A DNA stretch of 64,000 nucleotides from Malachius bipustulatus. Lineage: Eukaryota > Arthropoda > Insecta > Coleoptera > Melyridae. Numbering within the stretch: the first letter of the stretch is position 1; every line of letters starts with the position of its first letter. The DNA lies in assembly GCA_910589415.1 (NCBI GenBank), contig OU342635.1, forward strand, positions 14,756,001 through 14,820,000. The letters run 5' to 3'. Shown here piece by piece: positions 47,561 through 58,406 of the stretch. The notes under the pieces are model-generated. The model saw nothing but the letters and a program-made list of their open reading frames with translations. It had not been told where the DNA came from and ran no database searches. The position numbers were made by a program, and so were the translations under genes.

Positions 47561-48985
47561 GAGATGCTACTACCTGTCATCGTAAATATCAACCTGCTTT
47601 CTCTCTATTGCCTGCTATCTCACCTGTTGTATTATATAGTAATTTTAGCCAGTAAATATTGGATGATTGCGCATCTATATGGGACTCTGAAAGAGTTTGC
47701 AACCGGCCTCTGCTGCCGTTCCTCCTGCTACCTGCTACTGGGAATTCGCCTGCACCTATTATCCTTCAGGATTCATGAAAGCAGATCTCTCTTTGTAATA
47801 ACTTTCTATTCCCAGAGCCTCACTGTTGGAGGTGTTTGAACTTCTTCAGATTATCAACTTTCAACAGAAGTTAAAACTTTTTGGACTCTCAGATTCTATT
47901 GCAGAAACATCAATTACCTAGGTAGGTAGTCTAAAACATTTGCCATTTCATCTCATAGCAGAGGATTAGGTAGAATCCACACCTGAAGAACCAGCGTGAT
48001 TCACAAGCAACTACAATTATTATGAAATTGATAGGTAATTTAATGAATGAAACCAGTTCCGATTTATTTCTATACGCTCAGACTGTAAAAGATGCCACCA
48101 CTCTTACATATATCTACTTATTTATTGCTTATTTACATGAAATATTTAATGCCCACCATCTCACCTTTATTCCTATTAAGGTATTGGTTTCAATACCTTG
48201 GTAGGTAGGTACCTACAGCATGATTTCTAGAGAGTATATTCAAAAAGTAACGCATTCATCTCACTGTAGAGAAATTATGAAGCAATATAAGTCCGATCTA
48301 TAATAGAAAAGTACCTATATCCTAGGGCCTATACCAATAAGTCGAAGAGAGATGGACTGGCATATATAGGAGAGATGGATTTGGGCTATTATCTATTGGC
48401 TAGGTACTATATGCCGCAAAGCGTAATCGAATTTTTATCTGGTGGGGCACACTAAATTGTAATAAAGTGTAGTCGTTAGTTATCGATGATGATGGCCTGT
48501 GCCTGCAATAATTAGGTGAGTAGGTATAGGTAAGTAAGTATAGGTATATCGTGTTTTATAGAATGTCAACGTAAATTAAAAAAATGTTAGGTACGTGTAC
48601 CTAACATACCTAAAGTACCTATGTAGGTATTTGCTTGCTAACTTAAGTGATGGGATGTATATAAATCTTATATAAAAACGGCTGCGCTGTTTGTATTGGT
48701 CTAACAGAGATTGAGAGATCCATCTGTGATGGTGTAACAAGAGTATAACAAGACGTTTAGGTAGATATGGAATTGAAATCACTATGACCTTAACAAACCT
48801 CGACACACTGAAATACCATTGAGATGACAAAAATACCAGAAGTTAACAAGTAAGAGGAAAGGGCCGAAATAGTTCAGGAAATAAATCAAATTCTGAACTC
48901 ATAACATATAATCTTCCAAGGAGTAATTCTAATTAAACATGTCGTTTCAACGTATTATTATAAGGTTCAGCAAGTTTATCCATAA

Positions 48986-49045
48986 TTCTGCTGTATACAG
49001 CAGAAATTAAGTCAGTCTTTGTTATAACAAAGACTGGCTTAATTT
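48986..49045. repeat. Two adjoining palindromes
   Basis: A perfect 20-base palindrome (TTCTGCTGTATACAGCAGAA, 48986-49005) overlaps the start of a 42-base hairpin (49004-49045) with 19-bp arms, a single mismatch and a 4-base TATA loop (arm sequence AAATTAAGTCAGTCTTTGT). It is too short for a typical miRNA precursor. Confidence 0.8.
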
Positions 49046-49779
49046 CGATGTCTTCCTAAAGAATCTCCATATATACCTAGGTAACTATTATAGGTATATT
49101 CCTAAATACCATAGGTACATACGAAATAAGGTAATTCTTTGGCTTATTTTATGCCTATATAAAAGCTCCTATATAAATATAGGTCTCCATGCAAAAGCTT
49201 CGTTACCGATCTACATGCAGGGTGTTGAAATTTCATGATTTGTTCTTTTTTTCCTTTATAGGTACCTACCTAGTTCATACAGTTATTAAACTTTAGCTAT
49301 GCTTAGCTATGTGTAGCTGACCTGACCTGACCTGATCTAGCTAAACAGTTAGGTATAAGTATAGTAAAACATGATCATCTCAGCTTTAGTTTTTAACAGG
49401 TCCTATAGGTATATAGTGCCGATCAAATTGGGAAAATTAATGTAATATGGTATTCACTTTTCCCCTTCTCTTAATTTATTATCATTAATTTTATTTTAAA
49501 AATTTTATACCATTAACAAATTTTTATTATTGTTATTTATGAGGACACTCTCTTTCCCAGTTGGGTTCAGTTGCAAAAATTTTGGTTTTAATTTAACTTG
49601 AATCTAAATTTGAAATTTTGTAGAATAAATCGTTTAATTTATGACTTTTAACCTGACAAAATTTTTATTAAAAAAATACTACAAAACCTACCTTGAGCTC
49701 TCTGAATTTTAAAATTTGTTATAGAGTTACTCTAAAAATTTCAACTAAATACAATGCCAAAATCTTACAATATCCTTCT

Positions 49780-50240
49780 TCATTATAAACCTTTCTCCAG
49801 TCCTATGCTTCTCTTCTTTTTTACTCTTTCTCTCACAGCATTTTTTCAAAATTCTCATCCTGCTTCTCGCGGATACCGTCTCTCGTTATCCCTTGGCCTT
49901 TCCAAATAAAGCTTCTCTCTCGTCCTCGTAGTCTCTTTCTCTTTTTCTTGCTGCTTCCAGTTACTAATAAATATTTGCTTTCCGTTACTTATCTTCTTTC
50001 TGCTTTCAAATTCTGCTCTATTTCCTTTTGACAAACTCTCTTCTTTAATAATTTATTCCTCTCTTATCCTCTTTCACTTTGATATCACTTATTCTTCTCT
50101 TTAATTGTTCTAAATAATTATTTTACATTTTTCTAACTTTTTTTCTCACAGACGCTCGTAAAATTCTCCTTAATTCCTTTCCTTCCTCTTTTTGTTGCTA
50201 TCAACATCCTTCCCCTTCACTTGTTTCGTTTCCTAAACTG
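49780..50240 (+). other. Pyrimidine-rich tract on the plus strand
   Basis: Over about 450 bases the plus strand is dominated by T and C, in short CTTCT, TCTCT and TTCC words, without exact repetition. Confidence 0.6.
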
Positions 50241-50639
50241 ATTTTTTTCAAACAATCAAAATAATTTATTTTTGACATTTCTAATAATTATTTTTTATTT
50301 GTTTAAAGTCATAAATTCAACTGTCACAATATTTAAATCTAATTGAAACTTGAAATCACTGTTTATCTTCAACTGAACTCAATTTTTTATAACAATATCT
50401 ATATCTAAGCGCTAAAATTGTCAAAAAAAAGCTATATATAGAGTCTGCTTTATTTACCATAATTTTTTATTTTTTTTCATCTTGAAGGTGATGCCTAACT
50501 AATGACAGAAAATTTTTGTTTTTCTCGAAAACGGTTGCAGATTTAAAGAAACTATAAAAGTACCAAAATATTCTGAACACAACAGAAAACGCACTTCGTA
50601 TATTCTAAAATCCAACAGCGACTCATCGCCTAAAAAATA

Positions 50640-50965
50640 TATTTTTTCGAAAAAAAAAGGAATAAAATTTTTGAAACTTTTTTTTGAATGTTATCAATAA
50701 TTTTTTATTTCTATGATTTCTTTATACCGAACGACATAAAAAAAAAACAATATGACTGCCATAAGAAAAACAAAAGTTAGTGTTGAATACCTGCGCGCTG
50801 CCTCACTGGTCGGATCAAGTCGGCTTTGAAAATTTTTGTAATGTTGGTTTTGACGAGACTTAGATTTGTAAGCCTACAAAAAATTATTTATTAATTTCCA
50901 AGAAGAAAGATATGACTAAAATAAGAAATTTCGATTTTTCAGTTTTTCAGGATTATGTTTCAGCA
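50640..50965. mobile_element. Half copy of the 8.8-kb foldback family
   Basis: Carries ATACCGAACGACATAAAAAA, GCCATAAGAAAAAC, AAGTCGGCTTTGAAAATTTT, AAAAATTATTTATTAATTTCC and CGATTTTTCAGTTTTTCAGG in the order of the right arm of 8789-9755. The left arm is missing. Confidence 0.6.
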
Positions 50966-51020
50966 ATTCTAATATAGTATAACCCTGCGTATAGGTATAG
51001 AGAAACTTGTGAATGATGTA

Positions 51021-51242
51021 AGCAATTATTTGGAAATTCATCGTTTTAAGAAATGAACACTCTTTTTATGCTTTTTTTTTATCTTTTTCTTTATAACACC
51101 TATAATAAGTATGTACTAAATTTCAGTATTGTTAATAATTTCAGAGAGAGCCCTGAAGAAGAATTAAATAAAATTCGAAAGCTTGGCATAGAAAAAAAAG
51201 AGTGTTCATTTCTTAAAACGACTGCATTCCCAAATAATTGCT
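51021..51242. mobile_element. Small foldback with about 50-bp arms
   Basis: AGCAATTATTTGG, CGTTTTAAGAAATGAACACT on the left return as complement at 51193-51242. The inside is about 120 bp; the open frame 51053-51244 spans both arms and is a by-product. Confidence 0.7.
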
Positions 51243-51555
51243 AATATCATAATAGGACAGTCAAACCTAACTACTAATTTATTTATAGAAACTTATGCGT
51301 TAGGTATAACTCGTTTGATTTTTTTTCAATTGATGCGCCACTGATTCCATTTTAAAATGGTCTAAAGAATATGTAAATGACTTCCCTTCTTCTATTAGTA
51401 CTTATAAATGAGAGAGATTGGAAAGGCGAAAACTCGAAAAATCGACTTTTTGCCTAACTCGAAAACAAATGACGATAGCCAATTTTAGTTCTCACCGTTG
51501 GCGTTTTCTCAAAAAAGAAGATCGGAGATGCATTGGTTATTTTATCTCTTATATA

Positions 51556-52127
51556 CAGAGTGATCAGTAACTCGCGCACTCCGATTACAGGGCGATATAT
51601 CCCATTAAAATTAAGGCTATTCTGCAAAAAAAAATTGAATCCAAAAGGTTGGTTTTCAAGTTACAGAGTTTCCCTCATTTCGAGTTTAAAGCTAATTTTT
51701 TAAATAACCGTGATAAAAATTAATGAAAAATTTAGGTTACTGTATAATGTCTGGAACGAATACGCTATAATTCATCAATTTTTTTTCCCACAAAACCTCT
51801 TTACAGAGGAGTTGAGAATGTTGGAAATTGATACCATATACCTACCTAAATCTGAACGAAATTTGAAGTTTGGCAACCGCCTAAACTCAACTTAGAATAT
51901 AAAATATTCAAATGTCTTCGTTGCTATATGGAAATAAAAATAATAACAATACCATCTAACGCGAACTTATTCACATGTTCAGTGCAGTGTTGCAACCTTT
52001 TTTTACAAAAATTGTCATATCTTTACAAGAAAAGAACTTACAACACTGCAGTAAGAAAATTTACCACTCTTAAAAAGTGAAGTTTACCGCAGCAAGCTCT
52101 GAGTATACGCGAGTTACTGATCATCTA
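51556..52127. mobile_element. MITE-like element, family CAGGGTGATCAGTAACTCG, copy 2 (inverted)
   Basis: Begins CAGAGTGATCAGTAACTCGC after TA and ends with GAGTTACTGATCA. Aligns in reverse with 34171-34719 over its length. It has TATACCTACCTA at 51837-51848 where the other copy has a short ACGTA. The 61-aa frame inside it is not a gene. Confidence 0.75.
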
Positions 52128-52205
52128 TAGATCAGTAAGATATAGATATAGCAGGTGTGTAGGTATAGTTGTGAAGATTTCCTACACATAGGTAAAGTAT
52201 ATATA

Positions 52206-53084
52206 CAGGGTGTCCCAGCTTATTCGAAGCGGTCTCTGTAGGCCAAACGATGGACTTTTTCCAAAAACTTTTTGAAAATTCAAGTACAGAATCACAACGG
52301 CCATAATTTTAAATTATTTTGGAGCATACAGAGTGTTCCATATGACAGTGGCATATCAAAGTTATGTTTTTTTAAATGGAATGCTTCTATGTTATTGCAT
52401 TTTTAGATTGTTTGAGAAGAGAAAATAAGATTGGTTTTTACAGTTGGTGTTTAAATTCAGAAGTTTTTGAGTTATAAACAAGTGAAAATCGTCATTTTTC
52501 AAGTTAAAGGCCCTGTACAACGAAAACGGCTGAAGATAGAGAAAAACGGCTTACATGTCCCTATTTTACTTTTTGATGTACTATCCTATGATGTAGATGA
52601 AATGTTTATACAGGGTGATAAAAAATTTGAAAAATTCAGAGATTTCTCCACGCCACGCCAAATAAAAAAATCAAAGAAAGTACAAATGTTTCTATACCAT
52701 AGGATAGTACATAAAAAGTTAAAATAGGGACATGTAAGTCGTTTTTCTCTATCTTCAGCCGTTTTCGTTGTACAGGGCATTGAACTTGAAAATTGACGAT
52801 TTTCACTTGTTTATATAACTCAAAAATTTCTGAATTTAAACAACAACTGTAAAAGCCAATCTTATTTTCTCTTTTCAGACACTCTAAAAATGCAATAACA
52901 TAGGAGCATTTCATTTAAAAAAACATAACTTTGATATGCCACTGTCATATGGGACACTCTGTATACTCCAAAATAATTTTAAATTATGGCCATTGTGATT
53001 CTGTATTTGAATTTTCAAAAAGTTTTTTGAAAAAGTCCATCGTTTGGCCTACAAAGACCGCTTTGAATAAGCTGGGACACCCTG
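52206..53084. mobile_element. Foldback element with telescoped ends
   Basis: Outer ends CAGGGTGTCCCAGCTTATTC and complement, next to TA. A second pair of ends, CAGAGTGTTCCATATGACAG-like, begins at 52329 after TA and finishes at 52961 before TA. In the centre a third CAGGGTGATAAAAA start follows TA at 52611 without an obvious partner. Arms include GAAAACGGCTGAAGATAGAG and TCAAGTT segments in both orientations. It is nearly all palindrome with no transposase; long frames on both strands are shadows of the arms. Confidence 0.85.
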
Positions 53085-53090
53085 TATATA

Positions 53091-53699
53091 CAGGTGATCC
53101 CGAAATGGTGGACACAGACAGCACCACGACATTCACTGGTGGATTTAAGATTCTATATTCATTTATTTTTTCTCTGCAGAATGGCTCTCTTAAGAAGATG
53201 TGACCAATTTTGTTGAAAAAAATTGTCACAATTGGCACTGGATACCTACCTTTCTTCAGGCAGAAAAATAGTGTGTATATAGGTCTATTATATACCCAGT
53301 ATAAGATGTTACCATGGAAACATATGAAATGGCAAGTCCATAACAAAGTTTAAAATAATAATTATCGTTGAGCCGGGGATACAATATATTCGATAATATT
53401 ATTCAAAATATATTTCAATTGCATTTTTGAGGTGTAATTCGAATAACGATGCCACATTGAAAAATTGTGTTGAACTCAGGGAATGTACAAACAACTATGT
53501 CGCAAGTTGTGTAAAATGATGTGTTTTGCGAATGGAAGAAATGTGATTTAAATTTTAGAAAAAGGATATTATCGCGGTAACGAAGCCGCGAGTAAACAAT
53601 TTTTGTTTTAAATTTATAGTCTTTATCAACATCCTCTATATATACTCTATACAAAACACTCTGTATATTGTGTCCGTCATTTCGCGATAGGTATCACTC
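53091..53699. mobile_element. MITE-like element abutting the previous foldback
   Basis: The left end CAGGTGATCCCGAAATGGTG starts after TATATA. The right end is an imperfect complement (GTCCGTCATTTCGCGATAGG then TATCACT). The right copy has a TAGGTA-type insertion relative to the left. The inside frames (52984-53346, 53415-53654 minus) are not recognised. Confidence 0.6.
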
Positions 53700-54344
53700 T
53701 ATACCTATACCTATTAACGACCTGCTTTGCTTATCAAATGCGGCTATTCCTGAATCCCTTCTAAGTTTATCACACGTCTCTCCTCTGCATTTAGAATAGG
53801 TAGATGGACCTCTCATAAAGATGTATTACCTTGCGTGATTATATGGTTTTTCCTCACGCATCAGGCATGCCTAAATTCATATTAGAAAGGACACTTAAAC
53901 TAGGGGGGCGACGACTAGCAGCGCCAATGCAGAACCTTCAAAATCCCATTCGTTGATTCAAAATGAATAATTCGTGAGTAATAATGAAGCTATACTTAGG
54001 TACCTACATACCTAAATAGAGGACCTTTGAAATTCCAAAACTCCAAATGCGGTCACTGGCTAGGTACCTCTATATTATGTACCTACCTATATACCAACAA
54101 AATTAAATTAATGAAAATAATACCTTTTCTTTGGTATAATTTGGTGCCTATACTACTCCCAGGGCGGCGTATACCTATAGATATATAGGTAGGTATTTTA
54201 TGCAAAAATAAATGTTTACGAAAGCAATGTTTTGAAAAAATTCACAATTTCCAGTTAATGGGTAATGAAGAAAATACATGCAGAAAAATAATAGCGGATA
54301 TATATTCTCCATTTATTTACAAAACAACCAAGTCGTACCTATAT
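53700..54344. other. AT-rich DNA dense in TAGGTA/TACCTA, no gene
   Basis: Several clusters of the motif, for example 53995-54015, 54060-54095 and 54170-54195; nothing else is recognised. Confidence 0.5.
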
Positions 54345-54822
54345 ATAACGATCAAAATGAGGGATTGAATTTTCTTGTAGCCCTGATGTGAATGATTTTT
54401 TATGTGCTGCGAAACAACTTTGTCATAAAAAGATGAAAATCGGTTTCAGAAGAAAATTCTGTAAAATTGTAGGTAAGTAGGGGTATAGCTATGCGGGAGC
54501 TGCAAGAAAAAAATTCTCATAATTCCCGAGTCACCCTATCATGCAAAAAAAAACTATATTTGCTTTGATCGTCAAAAAAATTTTATACCTATAGTTAGCT
54601 TTAATTAGGTATAGGTATAATACAGAAGGAAATATCGATTTTAAAGAATCAAGTTTATATGACGTCATTAAATTCAGAAAAATAATCCTAATGGATCATT
54701 TTATTTTTTGTCCTAACGATCAAAATGAAGGGCTTATTTTTTTGTAACTATAGGTATAGGTACCTAGGTATTCTAATTCGAAGGTTATGATTTTTTATGT
54801 GCCGCGAAATAGAAAAATATAT

Positions 54823-54955
54823 TGATGGATGATTAATAAAACACTAATATTCTAAAAAATTCGTAGAATTAATAAAACATTAGTGTTTTATTAATCATCC
54901 ATCAGTATGCAGAGATTCTACAAAGTAAGGGTTGAAAACATAAATTTTATGGAAA
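54823..54955. repeat. Hairpin repeat, copy 2
   Basis: A 26-bp perfect stem (54823-54848 with 54879-54904) closes a 30-base loop, followed by the flank GTAAGGGTTGAAAACATAAA also found after the hairpin at 7902. It sits inside the tandem array. Confidence 0.7.
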
Positions 54956-55070
54956 ATATATGTACATATATAATTTGTATAAAAAAAAATGGTATAAAAA
55001 TTATTAATGCCACATAATAAAAAAATTTATTTAATCGTGAAAAATTTCTATTGCTTCATACAAAAGGAAA

Positions 55071-55124
55071 CTATCAAAGTCCTAACTATCAAAGTCCTAA
55101 CTATCAAAGTCCTAACTATCAAAG
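55071..55124 (+). repeat. Short minisatellite, 15-bp unit
   Basis: CTATCAAAGTCCTAA three times plus a partial fourth copy, then a G run (55125-55133). Lies within the third tandem unit. Confidence 0.9.
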
Positions 55125-55870
55125 GGGGGGGGGAATAATTTTCTTATAACTCCCCTAATTCCAGTAGCTATGATTTTTTTATGTGCCGCGAAACAAATTT
55201 CTCTTAATGTATAGGAAAACGGGTCAAAAATCGTTGATTGAAAGAGTCAGCAGGTGAGGAAAATGCTGCAACCTGGGTTTTAATGGATCTGCGGGAAAAA
55301 ATACTTAGTCATAATTTCCTCATCAGATACGCTAGAAAAATATTTCGGGTATCAAATTTTGTATAATAAGGCACTTATTAATGCCACGTAATCAAAAAAA
55401 AAATATTTTTTGATCGTGAAAAAATTTACATCGTTTCGTACAGAAGGAAATATTGATTTCAAAGTTTCAAGTTTATGACGTAATAAAATTCAGAAAATTA
55501 TAATCGATAATTTTTTTTTCTTAGTCCTATAACGATCAAAAAGAGGGGTTTCATTTTCGTTTGTGCCCTCCCTTAATTCGGAAGTTGTGATTATTTATGT
55601 GACGCTAAAAATTTCACTAATAAAAATGAATGAAAACAGATTCAGAGTAAAATTCTGCAAATTGTCTCAATGGGCAGGAAAAACTGATCATAGTTTCCTC
55701 ATCAGAAATGCTAGAAATTTTTTTTTGCTGGTTTCATATTTCTATAAAAGAGCCTTTATAAATAATGCTGGCGGACTTATAATATAATGAAATTTTATTT
55801 GCTTTCATCGTGAAAAAAATCTCTTCGCACAGAATTTTTCAGAATTTTGGGAGATAACGATCATTAATGT

Positions 55871-57224
55871 GTTCTAGGAGCTATGCGAGTAAGACAACCT
55901 TGGATTGCATATATAAATAAACTGCCTGAGAAGGAGTCTTCAGTCTTGAAATAGATAAATGAATTAGTGCCTGTACTGGAAATAAATGTGCTATTGAATG
56001 TGTTTACAAATAAATACTAAGATGCAAAATAATTGAAAGTTTTTCTCGAATAAATAATCGACTGATTGAGTCTGGGATTACTTTTGATACTCGTATGTAG
56101 ACGAAGCTTTTAACGTAAATCCGTTACATTATCTTAGCAGGTAAGTATTAGGTAATTATTACCAACCTAAGTGTTTACACTAGGGAACATTTCTTTGATC
56201 TGACAAAATAAAATATCCTCCAAATCAGTAGCATCATAAGCTAAGTATATTACGGGCCACATTTATGTCAGTTCTGCTCGGACTTACCGCTTTCTCGTCT
56301 AAATAATGTCCGATTATGTTCTTCGGTATCGTGCGGATTCGGACATCACCCTCTTTTTATTATTGTAATTAAATGTCCTGAATCCTGAGGATAAAAACAG
56401 AGTCGACACGAAATTCGGTTATTTTCCTTCTTTGGGAAAATTTTAATCGAATAACATAATATAAAGAGTGATTTAATGTTTAAAAGGCCCTAAAAATTGG
56501 TAACATATATATCATTGTTGATTTTGTGCAGTTTTCTAAATTAATTAGAAAAAAAGTTAGTTACATTTTTTTATTACACTTAAAACATTTTAATGCTGAA
56601 GTTTTGAATAAAAATAGTTTAAAAAACCCCAGCGTAGTAAAATGCATGTGATAAGATAAGAATGCACGCATGGGGGATCTCTGAAGCCGTTGGGAAATAC
56701 ATACTTAGTACAGGGTCGATAAAATGGGGAAAAAGTTGGGAAACCATGCAGAAGGACAATGCAATGGCAGAAAGAGATTTCAAAAATTATTTTTGATTTT
56801 ATAATAATTTTGAAAAAAAACAAAATTTTCAATTTTAGTTTTTCTTATTCATTGACGTTATTATTATTGAAGATTGGGAAAAACTGTAACAACATTTTCA
56901 TTGCAGTTATCCCGATTTATTCTTGCCATGTCAGTTTTTTTATCTAAACGATTCATATTTCAAAGACCGGACTGAACTTCGATTTTTTGATGGGCGTCAT
57001 GACATCATGATGGGCGCCAGCTTCGGTACCATCTTCATGTTACACCAAATTGATTAGGTGCAAGAGATTCAATCGAAGCCTAGTTTGTTTGTTGCAGCTA
57101 AATAAGGAAGACGGTTTTATGGTCCCTGCTGCTGCAACCATGCATATACATAGTACTTTACTTAGGTTTATATATCCTTCCGTATTTATCCTGTCGGCTA
57201 GTCGAACAGCTCGGTGTCTTTTAC
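55871..57224. other. AT-rich DNA, no recognised gene
   Basis: A lone CAGGGTCGATAAAATGGGG foldback-like end at 56711 has no partner. Open frames at 56590-56947 and 57050-57244 are not recognised. Confidence 0.4.
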
Positions 57225-57940
57225 AAGGTTCAACAGTATGTTAGCCAAGGATTTTTCTGCCCGCAGGTCTCTGGGGCTGGTTTGCCCCACGACTGAAAAT
57301 AGGCACTCAAAAATTAGATGAAAAGCTGTCTTGCCTTCCTCAGTGACAAGTCTGCATAGTGGCTCTTTTAAGTAGACGCCTATCTTGTGCAGATGTTGCC
57401 TCAGATGGCAGTGCTCTGTGAGAAGTCCTATACCAGAGCCCTTATCTGATTTTTGCTTAGGAGAAGCATTTCATTGACATGGTGTAGATTGCTCTTTCAA
57501 CATTAACTCGCCATTGTTTTTCCTCTGGTACATGGTTCCAGTATGTTCTGGGTTGGTTTCTTGCCCACTTACCACCGCGCCACGCACCTTTTTTTGTGAT
57601 TCCACACACTGGTTCGAGTCCGCAGTAAAGGCCGTTGCAAAGCCTTCCCAGGTTAATTTGTCTGAAGCCTCGTTTCCAGCTTTCTCTCGATGACTAAGCA
57701 TCCCTCACCCAAAAAAGTGTTATGTTTAACCAGATCATTGAGGTCCCGCCAGTAGGTATATTCTCAAACCAGCTGTAATTTGATTTTCTAGCATGCGAGA
57801 ACTTTCAGGCTAACCTGACTGTCGGAGAGGATATAGATTTTCTTACCTTGATACTCGTGTTCCTTCTGCGATGGGTATCTTACAGACACATTGCTTACTT
57901 GCATGTATTTCGGCTTGTCATGTTGTGGTGCATGCATATT
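57225..57940 (-). pseudogene. LINE RNase H and C-terminal remnant
   Basis: The minus strand reads GKKIYILSDSQVSLKVLAC (about 57840 downward), holding the catalytic Asp of RNase H. After stops and a frame change it reads MLSHREKAGNEASDKLTWEG (57642-57701), a decayed SHxGxxGNExADxLA motif. Then comes LLTEHCHLRQHLHKIGVYLK and CRLVTEEGKTAFHLIFEC (about 57310-57440), the C-terminal part with its zinc finger missing one Cys, ending at TAG near 57200. At least two frame changes and several stops are needed. The SDSQ motif resembles that at 28-610, so both may derive from one family. No reverse transcriptase remains. Confidence 0.75.
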
Positions 57941-58404
57941 CCCAAGGACATGTATAAGATATACTATATGGGAGACACACCGTATACACGCGCCGGTTCA
58001 AATTTCCGTGTCTGTTTTTGAACTATCGCGGTATACTTTTTTTTCACATCTTTTTTAGACACAGGAGGTGTTCTATTTGCTTCAATTCTTACCAGTAATT
58101 TACGACCTTGTACATTGACAAATGTAATCAGAGACCAGAGCCAGAACCTTTTAGATATAACGACGCCATAGATTTCCTGCATACCAAATGGTACCAAATC
58201 TACCACATTTTTTCTCAAGAGCTGGTCAAAGCGTCTCCGAAGAAAATAGGACAAATTGACTCAAGAACTTTCCTTTCTGCAATAAAGGTGACGCTATAAT
58301 TAATTTCTTGAGTCTCCTGTATTTGTATAGCAATGAGATCTTTTGGAATTTTGAGTTTAAACGCATCTAAACCGCGAGCAGATCTTATTGGAAATGAATT
58401 GATA
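57941..58404. other. Unassigned open stretch
   Basis: A minus-strand frame of 96 aa (57964-58254) and overlapping frames on both strands lie here. The sequence is basic and not recognised; it could be LINE-derived given the neighbour. Confidence 0.3.
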
Positions 58405-58406
58405 TA

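Larger units (their letters stand above)
47561..51020. other. AT-rich DNA with palindromes, a pyrimidine-rich tract and a foldback fragment
   Basis: No gene is recognised. Three items are listed separately: the palindromes at 48986-49045, the pyrimidine-rich tract at 49780-50240 and the foldback half copy at 50640-50965. TAGGTA/TACCTA motifs are dense from 48190 to 49400. Confidence 0.4.
54345..55870 (+). repeat. Degenerate tandem repeat, unit about 370-415 bp, four units
   Basis: The anchors CGATCAAAATGAGGG (54349), CGATCAAAATGAAGG (54718), a decayed form at about 55116 and CGATCAAAAAGAGGGG (55535) recur in register. So does TGATTTTTTATGTGCYGCGAAA at about 54391, 54788, 55168 and, weakly, 55588. 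Units also share AGAAGGAAATAT and TTCAAGTTTATRTGACGT. Units are strongly diverged, so the array is old. No coding sequence. Confidence 0.65.

Noticed and set aside
48986..49045. miRNA precursor
   Set aside because: The stem is only 19 bp with a 4-base loop, below the usual precursor size.
52467..53346. Overlapping frames of 86-120 codons on both strands
   Set aside because: They fall in the arms of a long palindrome, so mirror-image frames appear on both strands by construction.
55071..55124. CRISPR-like direct repeats
   Set aside because: The 15-bp units are contiguous without spacers, and the DNA is eukaryotic.
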